Source: Janthinobacterium agaricidamnosum (GTDB lineage: Bacteria; Pseudomonadota; Gammaproteobacteria; Burkholderiales; Burkholderiaceae_D). Taken from it: a stretch of 64,000 bases of DNA. The stretch lies in contig NZ_CP033019.1 in the NCBI RefSeq assembly GCF_003667705.1, positions 1,922,001 through 1,986,000 of the forward strand. The letters are read 5' to 3'. Shown here one piece after another: positions 16,127-24,057 of this stretch. The notes under the pieces were generated by a model. It was given only the letters and a program-made list of their open reading frames with translations, did no database searches and was not told where the DNA came from. The position numbers were made by a program, and so were the translations under genes. Each line of letters opens with the position of its first letter. The stretch's first letter is position 1.

Positions 16127-16732
16127 ATGGACAGCGCAATTTTCTTGAAAGGCATGGGGCTCGGCGCGAGCCTGATCGTGGCCATCGGCACGCAAAACGC
16201 CTTCTTGCTCAAGCAGGGCTTGAAGCGTCACTACGTGCTCACCTGCATTCTTGTATGTTTGTTGTGCGACGCCATCCTGATCACGGCCGGCGTGGCGGGC
16301 ATGGGCACCTTCATCGCCGACAATCCCAATTTCCTGCTGTGGGCCAAGGCGGGCGGCGCCACCTTCCTGATCGCCTACGGCTTGCGCGCGGCCAAATCGG
16401 CCTGGCGCCCGACGGCCATGACGGTATCGGCCGCCAAGGCGCCCGAAGGCTATTGGGCCGTGATCGGCGCGGCGCTGGCGTTCAGCTTGCTGAACCCGCA
16501 CGCCTTCCTCGATACGGTGATTTTGCTTGGCTCGATCGGCGGCCAGCATGAAGGCGTGGGACGCTTTTACTTCGCCGGCGGCGCCATCATGGCCTCGGCC
16601 CTGTGGTTCTTCCTGCTGGGCTTTGGCGCCCGCTACCTGGCGCCCGTGTTTGCCAAGCCCATGGCATGGCGCGTGCTCGACGGCATTATCGCCCTCGTCA
16701 TGTGGGCCATCGCCGCCTCGCTGTTCCTGTAA
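16127..16732 (+). CDS. argO: LysE/ArgO-family basic amino-acid exporter
   Basis: 201 residues with six membrane segments. The start GMGLGASLIVAIGTQNAFLLKQGL is the diagnostic LysE/ArgO opening, and the central SLLNPHAFLDTVILLG motif carries the conserved Asn-Pro-His of the transport path. It exports arginine and/or lysine, relieving excess or toxic analogues such as canavanine. Divergent argP should activate it. The ATG at 16127 has AAAGGA seven bases before it. Its stop codon directly abuts that of the convergent aldehyde dehydrogenase gene, with no base between them. Confidence 0.92.
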   Translation: MDSAIFLKGMGLGASLIVAIGTQNAFLLKQGLKRHYVLTCILVCLLCDAILITAGVAGMGTFIADNPNFLLWAKAGGATFLIAYGLRAAKSAWRPTAMTVSAAKAPEGYWAVIGAALAFSLLNPHAFLDTVILLGSIGGQHEGVGRFYFAGGAIMASALWFFLLGFGARYLAPVFAKPMAWRVLDGIIALVMWAIAASLFL

Positions 16733-18163
16733 TCAGCGGGTCAGGAAGTTCAATACGCGGCTGGCCAGCTTGCCGTATGGCGGCCGCAGCAGCGTCAAAG
16801 GGCTGTAGCGCGCCTGGTAGAACACGGGCCGCAGCTTGCTGAATGTGTGAAAACCTTCGACGCCGTGGTAGTGGCCCATGCCGGACTCGCCCACGCCGCC
16901 GAAGGGCAGATCATGCTGGCCCACGTGGAACAGCGCGTCGTTGACGGACACGCCGCCCGACATCACCGTGTCGATCAGCATCTGCACGGTCTGCTTGTCG
17001 TTGCTGAACGGATAGATGGCCAGCGGACGCGGCCCCCCGTTGATGCTGGCGATCACCGTTTCCAGGTCGGCATAGCCGCGCAGGGGCAGGACGGGGCCGA
17101 AGATTTCCCGCGTCAGCAGCAGGCTGTCTTCGGGCGCGTCGAGCACGATATGCGGCGCGATCTTGCGCGTGGCGCGGTCGTATGCAGGCCCCGGCAGCAG
17201 CGAAATCACTTGCGCGCCCCGTTCCCGCGCTTCATCCAGGGCCTGCAGCAGGCGCTCAAAGGCGGCCTCGTCGATGATGGAGGTGTAGTCGGGCGTTTCC
17301 AGCCGCGGGTAGCGCGTGGGCACGATCCGGCGCGCATGCTCGACGAAGGCGGCGATGGCGGCCTCGGGCAGCCAGGCGTGGTCGACGCTGGTGCAGATTT
17401 GCCCCGCATTCAGGTACTTGACGAACAGGATGCGCTCGGCAGCCGTGCGCACGTCGAAATCGGCGCAGACGATGGCCGGCGCCTTGCCGCCCAACTCCAG
17501 CGTGACGGGGCACAGATTGCGTGCGGCCGCCGCCATGACGGCCCGGCCCGTCTGGCCGGAACCCGTAAATAGCAGATGGTCGAACGGCAGTTGCGAAAAC
17601 GCCATGCCCACGCCGCCCGTTTCGTCAACAAACTGCAGCTTTTCCGGCGGGAAATAGGCGGGCATGGTCTCCATCAGCAGCCGCGCCAGGTGGCGCGAGT
17701 TCTCGCTCATCTTGACCATGGCGCGGTTGCCGGCGGCAAAAATGTAAGTCAGAGGCACCAGACTCAGGTTGACGGGGAAATTCCACGGCACGATGACGCC
17801 TACCACGCCCAAGGGCTGGGGCAGCACGCGGTTGCGGGCGCCCGGAAAATTGCGCCAGTCCACGCTGCGGCGCTGCGGTGTCATCCACTTTTTCAACTTT
17901 TTCAGTACGTGGTCGATGCCGTCGATGGCGGGGAATATCTCCGCCAGCAAGGTTTCGTGGTGGGAGCGGTTGCCATAATCGGCGCTGATCGCCGCGCACA
18001 GCGCTTGTTTGTGGTCGCGCAGGTAGCGCTGCAGGGTTTGCAGGTCGCGCTTGCGCTCGGCCAGGGTCGGCGCGGGGTGGGCCAGACAGGCGGCGCGCTG
18101 CAAGGCCAGGGCGGCAGCGAGTTCGGCGTGCTTCAGTTCCATGTTGTTTGCGACATCAGGCAT
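16733..18163 (-). CDS. Coniferyl-aldehyde dehydrogenase-type NAD(P)-dependent aldehyde dehydrogenase
   Basis: 476 residues, short class-3-like aldehyde dehydrogenase. The Rossmann domain includes GVVGVIVPWNFPVNL and FTGSGQTGRAV; the general base is in LELGGKAP and the catalytic Cys in NAGQICTSVDHAW. The C-terminal PFGGVGESGMGHYHGVEGF is typical of the coniferyl aldehyde dehydrogenase (CalB) group, which oxidises aromatic or medium-chain aldehydes. The start has AAGGAG seven bases upstream. It is monocistronic and converges on argO. Whether the natural substrate is a lignin aldehyde or a fatty aldehyde cannot be told. Confidence 0.88.
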   Translation of the reverse strand: MPDVANNMELKHAELAAALALQRAACLAHPAPTLAERKRDLQTLQRYLRDHKQALCAAISADYGNRSHHETLLAEIFPAIDGIDHVLKKLKKWMTPQRRSVDWRNFPGARNRVLPQPLGVVGVIVPWNFPVNLSLVPLTYIFAAGNRAMVKMSENSRHLARLLMETMPAYFPPEKLQFVDETGGVGMAFSQLPFDHLLFTGSGQTGRAVMAAAARNLCPVTLELGGKAPAIVCADFDVRTAAERILFVKYLNAGQICTSVDHAWLPEAAIAAFVEHARRIVPTRYPRLETPDYTSIIDEAAFERLLQALDEARERGAQVISLLPGPAYDRATRKIAPHIVLDAPEDSLLLTREIFGPVLPLRGYADLETVIASINGGPRPLAIYPFSNDKQTVQMLIDTVMSGGVSVNDALFHVGQHDLPFGGVGESGMGHYHGVEGFHTFSKLRPVFYQARYSPLTLLRPPYGKLASRVLNFLTR

Positions 18164-18310
18164 GTTGCTCCTTGGCCGGTCGGGCAATACGCGCGCCGTT
18201 CCAGCGCACTATAGGCGAGTATTGGCAAATGTGCCGCCAGCGAGCCGACGCTGCTGCCCGATACCCCGTAAAATGTCCGTCAACTTGACGCTACGCTTTC
18301 CAGGAATGCC

Positions 18311-18763
18311 ATGACCTCGACCACGCCAGACTCCCTGCACATCGTGTGCCCCCATTGCGACGCCGTCAACCGCCTGCCGGCGGCCCGGCTCACGGAACAG
18401 CCCACGTGCGGCAAGTGTCAGAAGGAGCTATTCACGGGCCAGCCCGTGGACCTGGCCAGCGCCCGTTTCCTCAAGCATATCGAACGCAGCGACATTCCCG
18501 TGCTGGTGGACTTCTGGGCGCCATGGTGCGGCCCGTGCCGCAGCATGGCGCCATTCTATGTGCAAGCAGCCAGGACCTTGGAACCAGCGTTTCGCGTCGT
18601 CAAGGTGAATACGGAAGCGTCGCCGGACCTGGGCAGCCGTTTCAATATCCGCAGCATTCCCACCCTGGCCCTGTTTTTGCGCGGCGTGGAAGTGGCGCGC
18701 CAGCCGGGCGCCATCGATGCCAACGCCATCGTTGCGTGGGCGAGGGACAAGGCGCGTTTCTAA
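18311..18763 (+). CDS. trxC: Thioredoxin 2 (zinc-ribbon thioredoxin)
   Basis: 150 residues. An N-terminal zinc ribbon (CPHC at 13-16 and CGKC at 33-36) precedes a thioredoxin domain with the redox motif WCGPC at 72-76 and the cis-proline in RSIPTLALF. This is the TrxC architecture: a cytoplasmic disulfide reductase for oxidative stress, reduced by thioredoxin reductase. Full length for the family. It lies alone, 68 bp ahead of the MarR gene, whose promoter starts in the gap. Confidence 0.93.
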   Translation: MTSTTPDSLHIVCPHCDAVNRLPAARLTEQPTCGKCQKELFTGQPVDLASARFLKHIERSDIPVLVDFWAPWCGPCRSMAPFYVQAARTLEPAFRVVKVNTEASPDLGSRFNIRSIPTLALFLRGVEVARQPGAIDANAIVAWARDKARF

Positions 18764-18793
18764 GCACGAGGGAAAACCGTTCAGGTTTTCCAT

Positions 18794-18823
18794 TTGACAT
18801 TTAATATGGCGCCATATTATATT
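18794..18823 (+). promoter_or_regulatory. Sigma-70 promoter with MarR operator between the boxes
   Basis: TTGACA at 18794-18799 and TATATT at 18818-18823 are separated by 18 bp. The spacer holds a perfect 16-bp palindrome, AATATGGCGCCATATT (18803-18818), and a further half copy (GCGCCATAT) spans 18824-18832. A repressor on this site would block polymerase. The expected transcription start, six to seven bases after the -10 box, falls at or next to the A of the MarR start codon (18831). Confidence 0.75.
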
Positions 18824-18830
18824 GCGCCAT

Positions 18831-19355
18831 ATGATAAAACTCGAACAGAAATACACGGCCTTGCTCGGTGACGTGCAGCGCCGCGCGCTTGGCCCCGACA
18901 TGCCGGCATCCGTCGGACGCCTGCGCCTGTGTTTTGAAGTGCTGGGCCTGGCGTCCGCCATCGATGGCGATTGCGCCACGCGCCTGGGCCGGCATGGCTT
19001 GTCGGAAGGCAAGTTCGTGCTGCTGGCCCTGCTGCGCGACGTGCCTGATGGACTCTCGCCGCACGCACTGGCCGAGCGGGCCGGCGTGACGCGCGGCACC
19101 ATCACGGGCTTGCTCGACGGCCTGGAGCGCGACGGCTTCCTGGCGCGCCACGCGGACCAGGTCGACCGGCGCAAGCTTCTGGTGCGCCTCAGTGCCAAGG
19201 GAGACGCGGCGGCCGCCACCCTGGTCGATGAGCACGCGCAATGGATCGCCAGCCTGTTTGCCGATTTCACGCCGGAAGAAATGCAATTATTGAGTGCGCT
19301 GCTGGAAAAAGCCTGGCGCAAGACGGAGAAGGGTGAAATGCAGGGTGCTGCATGA
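18831..19355 (+). CDS. MarR-family transcriptional repressor
   Basis: 174 residues with the MarR winged helix: KFVLLALLRDVPDGLSPHALAERAGVTRGTITGLLDGLERDGFLARHAD, where the recognition helix is VTRGTITGLLDGL and the wing carries DQVDRRKLLVRLS. Such dimers respond to small phenolics, drugs or oxidants. It should repress itself through the palindrome at 18803-18818. The ATG at 18831 has no ribosome site and lies about where transcription should begin, so the message may be leaderless. Its stop overlaps the start of the AlkD-like gene (ATGA), implying coupled translation. Confidence 0.9.
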   Translation: MIKLEQKYTALLGDVQRRALGPDMPASVGRLRLCFEVLGLASAIDGDCATRLGRHGLSEGKFVLLALLRDVPDGLSPHALAERAGVTRGTITGLLDGLERDGFLARHADQVDRRKLLVRLSAKGDAAAATLVDEHAQWIASLFADFTPEEMQLLSALLEKAWRKTEKGEMQGAA

Positions 19356-20098
19356 GCCGCGGCGTCGCCGACGTCGCGCCCGCGCGCCTGGCCCTGCTGA
19401 ACCAGGGAACGGTGGCCAGCGCCACCTTGACGGAAGGGCTGGCCGTCGACTTTGCTCAACTGCTGGCTGCAGCCGTGCCCGCTATCGGTGTGGCCCGCCT
19501 GGAGCGGATGCGCGCGCAGGCGGCCGCCGGCATCACCAGACGCATGGCGCTGGCGGCGCAATTGCTGCTGGAGGCCGGCACCGACCTGGCGATGCTGCAA
19601 GTGCATCCGTCCGACACGGTGCGGGGCTGGGCCTGCTTTGCCATCGCCGCGCAAGCGGGCTTGACCTTGCCGCAGCAGCTGGCCGCCATGCGGCCGCTGG
19701 CCGACGATGGTCACTTCGGCGTGCGCGAATGGGCCTGGCTGGCGCTGCGGCCCGGGCTGGCCGTGCATTTGCTGGATGCCATCGCACTGTTGGCGCCGTG
19801 GACGGCGGACCCGTCGGAAAGAGTGCGCCGCTTTGCCTGCGAAGCGCTGCGCCCGCGCGGTGTGTGGTGCACGCATATCGCCCGGCTAAAGGAAGAGCCG
19901 CAGCTGGCCTTGCCCCTGCTGCAAGCCTTGCGCGCCGACCCGGCCGTCTACGTGCAGGATTCCGTGGCCAACTGGCTCAACGATGCGGCCAAGAGCCAGC
20001 CGGACTGGGTGCGCAGCCTGTGCGCGCAATGGCTGCTGGACAGCCCCGCTGCCGCCACGGCGCGCATCTGCAAGCGGGCGCAGCGCTCGCTTACTTGA
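19352..20098 (+). CDS. DNA alkylation repair (AlkD-like) HEAT-repeat protein
   Basis: 248 residues, all alpha, with repeated helical pairs. The phrase DGHFGVREWAWLALRP, then SERVRRFACEALRPRGVW, and VYVQDSVANWLNDAAKSQPDWV match the AlkD/AlkC HEAT-like family; the last is where AlkD-type proteins have VRKAIGWALR or SVANHLND. AlkC/AlkD are glycosylases that remove bulky or cationic alkylated bases. Start overlaps the MarR stop by four bases, so the MarR repressor probably controls it. The family is likely; the enzymatic activity is inferred. Confidence 0.75.
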   Translation: MSRGVADVAPARLALLNQGTVASATLTEGLAVDFAQLLAAAVPAIGVARLERMRAQAAAGITRRMALAAQLLLEAGTDLAMLQVHPSDTVRGWACFAIAAQAGLTLPQQLAAMRPLADDGHFGVREWAWLALRPGLAVHLLDAIALLAPWTADPSERVRRFACEALRPRGVWCTHIARLKEEPQLALPLLQALRADPAVYVQDSVANWLNDAAKSQPDWVRSLCAQWLLDSPAAATARICKRAQRSLT

Positions 20099-20115
20099 TT
20101 CTTTGGAGGACAAAC

Positions 20116-20448
20116 ATGCATTACCTGTTAGAACTGTACAGCCCGAAACCGGCCTGGCTGGCCCTCGACGGCGCCGCGCGCCAGGCGTATTTCGCCACGG
20201 TGGGCGCCGGCATGGCGGCCTTGTCGGGCAGCGGCGCCGAAGCGCTGGCCATGGGCGCCATCAACGGCGGCAAGCTGCATGCGGCACCCCAGCAATTCTA
20301 TGCCGTCTGGCGCTTCCCGGACGAGGCGGCACTGGACGCCTTGCTGGCCGGCATCGCCGCCACGGGCTGGCATGATTATTTCGACACCGTCAATGCGGCC
20401 GGTCCGGCCGTGGATTTTCCTGGCCACCTGGCGCAGCTGGCCGCCTAG
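20116..20448 (+). CDS. Small DUF6616-like protein of unknown function
   Basis: 110 residues starting MHYLLELYSPKPAWLAL, with a small alpha/beta ferredoxin-like pattern (FYAVWRFPDEAALDALLAGI then GWHDYFDTVNAAG) reminiscent of YCII or dimeric barrel proteins. I think it matches DUF6616 but cannot confirm. GGAGGA stands five bases before the ATG, and the gap to the AlkD-like gene is 17 bp, so it is likely the third gene of the MarR operon. Confidence 0.6.
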   Translation: MHYLLELYSPKPAWLALDGAARQAYFATVGAGMAALSGSGAEALAMGAINGGKLHAAPQQFYAVWRFPDEAALDALLAGIAATGWHDYFDTVNAAGPAVDFPGHLAQLAA

Positions 20449-20509
20449 CGTCCGCCATTTTCCTTGCTGCTAAGGTAAAGTTGGCATTTCCATCTGATTA
20501 TCGACGTTG

Positions 20510-21100
20510 ATGCCAATCAAAGTGTTCTCCCTCCTGATGCTTGCCGTGGCGCCCATGCTGGCGTCGGCAGCCCCTGCCACCCCGCAAGCGCTCGTCGCCG
20601 CCGCCCGCAGCCAGGTGGGCGTGACCCTGCAGTACGACCCGCGCTACGAGCGCCTCGCCTATCCGGGCGGCGACGTGCCGCTCGAACGCGGCGTGTGCAC
20701 GGACGTGGTCGTGCGTGCCTACCGTAAACTTGGGCAGGATTTGCAGGTGCTCGTGCACGAAGACATGCGCAAGGCGTGGCAGGTGTACCAGCAGCAGGGA
20801 CGCTGGCAGATGAAGGGGCCGGACCGCAACATCGACCACCGGCGCGTGCCGAACCTGGGTACGTATTTTGCCCGCCACGGCACCAGCCTGCAGCCAAGCA
20901 AGGAAGCAAACGCTTACCGCGCGGGCGACATCGTCACCTGGCGCCTGCCGCGCAACCTGACCCACATCGGCATCGTCAGCGACAAGCAGTCGTGGGGCGG
21001 CGTGCCGCTGATCATCCACAACATCGGCGAGGGCGCGCGCGAGGAAAACATTTTATTCAGCTATCCGATTACGGGGCACTATCGTTGGCAACCCCGTTGA
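20510..21100 (+). CDS. Exported DUF1287-family protein (NlpC/P60-like fold)
   Basis: 196 residues: a signal peptide ending ASAA at about residue 20, then the DUF1287 domain. Conserved features include QYDPRYERLAYPGGDVP, a cysteine in RGVCTDVVVRAYR, the GPDRNIDHRRVPNL segment and the closing HIGIVSDK region with a likely catalytic His. The Cys-His arrangement resembles amidase or peptidase folds acting on the cell wall. ATG at 20510 is preferred over an adjacent TTG. The last 32 bp overlap the convergent MocR gene. Confidence 0.8.
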   Translation: MPIKVFSLLMLAVAPMLASAAPATPQALVAAARSQVGVTLQYDPRYERLAYPGGDVPLERGVCTDVVVRAYRKLGQDLQVLVHEDMRKAWQVYQQQGRWQMKGPDRNIDHRRVPNLGTYFARHGTSLQPSKEANAYRAGDIVTWRLPRNLTHIGIVSDKQSWGGVPLIIHNIGEGAREENILFSYPITGHYRWQPR

Positions 21101-22541
21101 GAGGCAGGGGCGCGATCTCTTGCAGGATCGCCAGCACCCTGGCCAGCGCCGTGTCGATATCGAGCTTGTCGATGGCGCCATAGCCGAGGAACAGGCCTTC
21201 ATGGCGGGCTGGACCGTGGTAAAAACCGGCCAGCGCATACAGGCTGACGTCGGCCAGGCGCGCGCGGCGCAGCAATTCCGCGATATCGAGCGGCGCCTGC
21301 GCCAGCGCCGCCACGTGGAAGCCGGCGCTGGCCGGCACCAGGCGGAACCATGGGGCCAAGGGGCCGTTGAACCAGTGCTGCAGCCGTTCGCGCCGCCCCG
21401 CATAGATGTCGTGGCAGCGGCGGATATGGCGCAGCAAATGGCCATCGCCGATGAACTTGGCCAGCGCATGCTGGCCCAGGCTGGCCGTATGGCAATCGCT
21501 CAGGTATTTCACCGTCTGCATGGCGGCCACGATGGCTTGCGGCAGCACGACATAGCCCAGGCGCAATTCCGGCAGCATGATCTTGGAAAAGCTGCCCACG
21601 TGGGCGACGATACCGTAGCGGTCCATGCTTTGCAGCGCATCCTCGGGCCGGCCCTCGTAGCGGAAAGCGCTGTCGTAATCGTCCTCGATGATGATGGCGC
21701 CCAGCTGCTGCGCCCGTTCCAGCAGGGCATGGCGGCGCGCCATGCTCATCGGCATGCCAAGCGGAAATTGATGGGCGGGCGTGACATAGATCAGTCGCGT
21801 GCCGTCCGGGATTTGCGCGACGATGATCCCATCCTCGTCCACTTCGACGCCCACCACGCGCGCGCCCTGGCTGGCGAACACGGCGCGCGCCACGGGGTAG
21901 CCGGGTTCTTCCACGGCAACCGTGTCGCCCGGCTCGAGCAGGGTCAGCGCGAGCAGGTGCAAGGCTTGCTGCGCGCCGCTGGTGACGAGCACCTGCTCCT
22001 CGGTGCAATGGATGCCGCGGCTGAAGGCGGCATGGCCGGCGATCGCCGCGCGCAAGGCGGGCAAGCCTTCCGCGGGGCCATAGCGGCCGCGCGCCTGGCC
22101 GCCCTGGCGCAGTGCATGCAGCATGCAGGCGCGCCATTCATCCTGCGGGAAATGCGCGGGCGTGGCACGTCCGCCGATGAAGGCGTAGCGTGCCGGCGTT
22201 TCCTGGCTGGCGCGGCGCAGGGGCGTGGGTGTCGCTTCCCAGCGGGCGATGCGCTGCGCGCTGGCCAGCGGCGCGCTCGCATGGCGGCGCTGCGGCGAGG
22301 CATGCGGCGTCTGCACGAAGCTGCCCACGCCCACTTTGCCGACCAGCAGCTTTTCATAGCCGAGCTTTTCATATACGTCGGACACCGTCTTGCGCGACAG
22401 GCCCAGCTGGCTGGCCAGCAGGCGCGAGGGCGGCAATTGCTGCCCATCCGTCAGCCGGCCCGAACGGATGGCTTCGCTGAGCTGGCGGTACAGCTGGCCG
22501 CCCAGGTCGCGCGTGCCGTCGATCAGGATATGTAATTCCAT
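21069..22541 (-). CDS. MocR/PdxR-type regulator (GntR helix-turn-helix fused to aminotransferase fold)
   Basis: 490 residues. The N-terminal GntR winged helix (LYRQLSEAIRSGRLTDGQQLPPSRLLASQLGLSRKTV in outline) is joined to a fold-I aminotransferase-like domain from about residue 115. The PLP lysine is in VGSFSKIMLPELRLGY and the Asn/Asp/Tyr framework (EDDYDSAFRYEGRP) is intact. Such proteins bind PLP and often control vitamin B6 or amino-acid genes. It is divergent from an AhpD-like gene, with a TGGYCTG direct repeat between them. The C-terminal end overlaps the DUF1287 gene by 32 bp. Its target pathway is not known. Confidence 0.9.
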   Translation of the reverse strand: MELHILIDGTRDLGGQLYRQLSEAIRSGRLTDGQQLPPSRLLASQLGLSRKTVSDVYEKLGYEKLLVGKVGVGSFVQTPHASPQRRHASAPLASAQRIARWEATPTPLRRASQETPARYAFIGGRATPAHFPQDEWRACMLHALRQGGQARGRYGPAEGLPALRAAIAGHAAFSRGIHCTEEQVLVTSGAQQALHLLALTLLEPGDTVAVEEPGYPVARAVFASQGARVVGVEVDEDGIIVAQIPDGTRLIYVTPAHQFPLGMPMSMARRHALLERAQQLGAIIIEDDYDSAFRYEGRPEDALQSMDRYGIVAHVGSFSKIMLPELRLGYVVLPQAIVAAMQTVKYLSDCHTASLGQHALAKFIGDGHLLRHIRRCHDIYAGRRERLQHWFNGPLAPWFRLVPASAGFHVAALAQAPLDIAELLRRARLADVSLYALAGFYHGPARHEGLFLGYGAIDKLDIDTALARVLAILQEIAPLPLNGVANDSAP

Positions 22542-22555
22542 GGAGTATCTGTTGG

Positions 22556-22586
22556 TGGTCTGCTGTTTTTCGTGGGGATTGGCCTG
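22556..22586. promoter_or_regulatory. Direct-repeat MocR site between mocR and the AhpD-like gene
   Basis: TGGTCTG (22556-22562) and TGGCCTG (22580-22586) are direct repeats 24 bp apart. MocR regulators typically bind direct repeats. The same pair, 23 bp apart, occurs after the second MocR gene at 40033-40062. Confidence 0.5.
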
Positions 22587-22644
22587 CCGCGCGTACTTCC
22601 TGCGCTTCTACAATGATGCATCTCTCATTATCAAGGAATGCATC

Positions 22645-23085
22645 ATGACACAGCAACGACTCGATTTCACGCAAGCCTCGCCCGACGCCGTCAAGGCCAT
22701 GTATGCGCTGGAAGCGGCCATCGCCAAACTGGGCGTGGAACACTCGCTGCTCGAGCTGATCCGCCTGCGCGCCTCGCAAATCAATGGCTGCGCCTTTTGC
22801 GTGGACATGCACACGAGTGATGCGCGCAAGGCGGGCGAAACGGAGCGCCGTCTGTATGCCGTCTCCGTCTGGCGCGAAACGCCGTTCTTCACGCCGCGCG
22901 AGCGGGCCGTGCTGGCCTGGACGGAGGCGCTGACCCTGCTGCCGCAAAATCATGCGTCCGACGAAGACTATGCGGCGCTGGCGCAGCAATTGACGTCGGC
23001 CGAGATGGTCAACGTCACTCTGGCCATCGGCTCCATCAATACCTGGAACCGCCTGGCCGTGGGCTTTCGCAAGATGCCTGAATAA
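22645..23085 (+). CDS. Carboxymuconolactone decarboxylase-family (AhpD-like) protein
   Basis: 146 residues, all helical, with the AhpD-like redox motif CAFCVDMH (CxxC plus His) at about residues 52-59 preceded by LRASQING. This uncharacterised peroxidase-like group is often found next to MocR regulators, as here: the MocR gene is divergent and only 103 bp away. AAGGAA stands six bases before the chosen ATG. It probably reduces hydroperoxides or serves as a redox-active partner, with MocR controlling it. Confidence 0.88.
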   Translation: MTQQRLDFTQASPDAVKAMYALEAAIAKLGVEHSLLELIRLRASQINGCAFCVDMHTSDARKAGETERRLYAVSVWRETPFFTPRERAVLAWTEALTLLPQNHASDEDYAALAQQLTSAEMVNVTLAIGSINTWNRLAVGFRKMPE

Positions 23086-23165
23086 GCTCTTTGTTCGTTC
23101 GCGAACAGACGCCTGGCTGCTGCCTGCGTAGGCTGGCAGGACGATTGATCAGCCAGGGAGCAGCC

Positions 23166-23462
23166 ATGCAAGTACATATCGGGGAAGGCGCCGAAAAGAC
23201 GCCGCAGCAGGAGGAAGAGGCGCGCCGCGAATTCATCGCCGAACTGTGGCGGCGCTTCGAAGCCTTGCAGGAATGGGCCGTCAGCCACTGGCCCGACCAG
23301 CAGCACCCCTTGAGTTCCGCCGACTTCGTCGAGACGCGCAAGGAAATCTTGAGCTTGCGTTCGCCGGCAGGTTCCTTGAACCAGCCATCGCAGAACAATG
23401 AAGCGGAACCGGAGCAGGGCGGGGCGCAATACCAGGATGTGACGCCGGCACCGTGGCCGTAA
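23166..23462 (+). CDS. Small acidic protein of unknown function
   Basis: 98 residues, not recognised. It is rich in Glu and Gln with helical stretch EEEARREFIAELWRRFEALQ, one tryptophan-rich turn (WAVSHWPDQ) and an unstructured acidic/polar tail. No cysteine, signal or membrane segment. The ATG has AGGGAG five bases upstream. It lies between the AhpD-like gene and the REP-rich region and runs 80 bp behind that gene, so co-transcription is possible. Confidence 0.55.
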   Translation: MQVHIGEGAEKTPQQEEEARREFIAELWRRFEALQEWAVSHWPDQQHPLSSADFVETRKEILSLRSPAGSLNQPSQNNEAEPEQGGAQYQDVTPAPWP

Positions 23463-23493
23463 CCTTGGCCGTCATCGTGCCTCTATCTTGGTT

Positions 23494-23583
23494 GTAGGTC
23501 GGATTAGGACCGAAGGGCCGTAATCCGACAACATGGTTGGCAGATGCAGTCGGATTACGCGCTTGCGCGCTAATCCGACCTAC
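23494..23583. repeat. Pair of REP-type hairpins (first pair)
   Basis: GTAGGTCGGATTA...TAATCCGAC at 23494-23529 and its inverted partner GTCGGATTA...TAATCCGACCTAC at 23549-23583. Each arm is a 9-bp perfect stem (GTCGGATTA with TAATCCGAC); the two are head to head, as in BIME-type REP pairs. The second supplies the TAG at 23580-23582 closing the first copied gene end. Confidence 0.85.
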
Positions 23584-23714
23584 GCTTCTGCCTTCCCTTG
23601 CGCAAACACCCAGCAAACCAAACTCACCAGCAGGCCCGCCATTACGCCATACGCCAGGTTCAGGGCGCTGTCGAACAGCAGCGGCGCCACCAGGCCAGAC
23701 ACCAGCGCGAACAG
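23580..23714 (-). pseudogene. Duplicated 3' end of the Bcr/CflA exporter gene, copy 1
   Basis: About 131 bp matching the last 43 codons of the exporter gene (24054-24188). Seven bases differ and all seven are synonymous, so the copied peptide (ending VFAQGKAEA) is identical in sequence. Homology starts abruptly at codon LFALVSG; upstream of it, on the minus strand, is REP sequence. No start codon or promoter is attached, so it is a non-coding relic. Confidence 0.85.
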
Positions 23715-23734
23715 GCCGTAGGTCGGCTTAGGTC

Positions 23735-23820
23735 GTAGGTCGGATTAGCGCTTGCGCGTAATCCGACGTCACCCGCCAACAATGTTGTCGGATTACGCGC
23801 TTTGCGCTAATCCGACCTAC
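23735..23820. repeat. REP hairpin pair (second pair)
   Basis: GTAGGTCGGATTAGCGC...CGTAATCCGAC at 23735-23767 and the inverted GTCGGATTACGCGC...TAATCCGACCTAC at 23787-23820. A stray partial copy (GTAGGTCGG) just upstream marks the junction with copy 1 of the gene end. Confidence 0.85.
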
Positions 23821-23951
23821 GTTTCGGCTTTGCCTTGCGCAAACACCCAGCAAACCAAACTCACCAGCAGGCCCGCCATTACGCCATACGCCAGGTTCAG
23901 GGCGCTGTCGAACAGCAGCGGCGCCACCAGGCCAGACACCAGCGCGAACAG
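23817..23951 (-). pseudogene. Duplicated 3' end of the Bcr/CflA exporter gene, copy 2
   Basis: Same extent as copy 1, 237 bp further on. Eight bases differ from the functional gene; seven are synonymous and one changes the final residue (Ala to Thr). It is bracketed by REP pairs and its TAG stop also comes from REP sequence. Confidence 0.85.
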
Positions 23952-23971
23952 GCCGTAGGTCGGCTTAGGTC

Positions 23972-24057
23972 GTAGGTCGGATTAGCGCTTGCGCGTAATC
24001 CGACGTCACCCGCCAACAATGTTGTCGGATTACGCGCTTTGCGCTAATCCGACCTAC
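23972..24057. repeat. REP hairpin pair (third pair), supplying the exporter stop codon
   Basis: Identical in plan to the second pair, shifted by 237 bp: hairpins at 23972-24004 and 24024-24057. The TAG of the exporter gene (24054-24056) is part of the last hairpin (CGTAGGTCGG on the minus strand). Confidence 0.85.
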
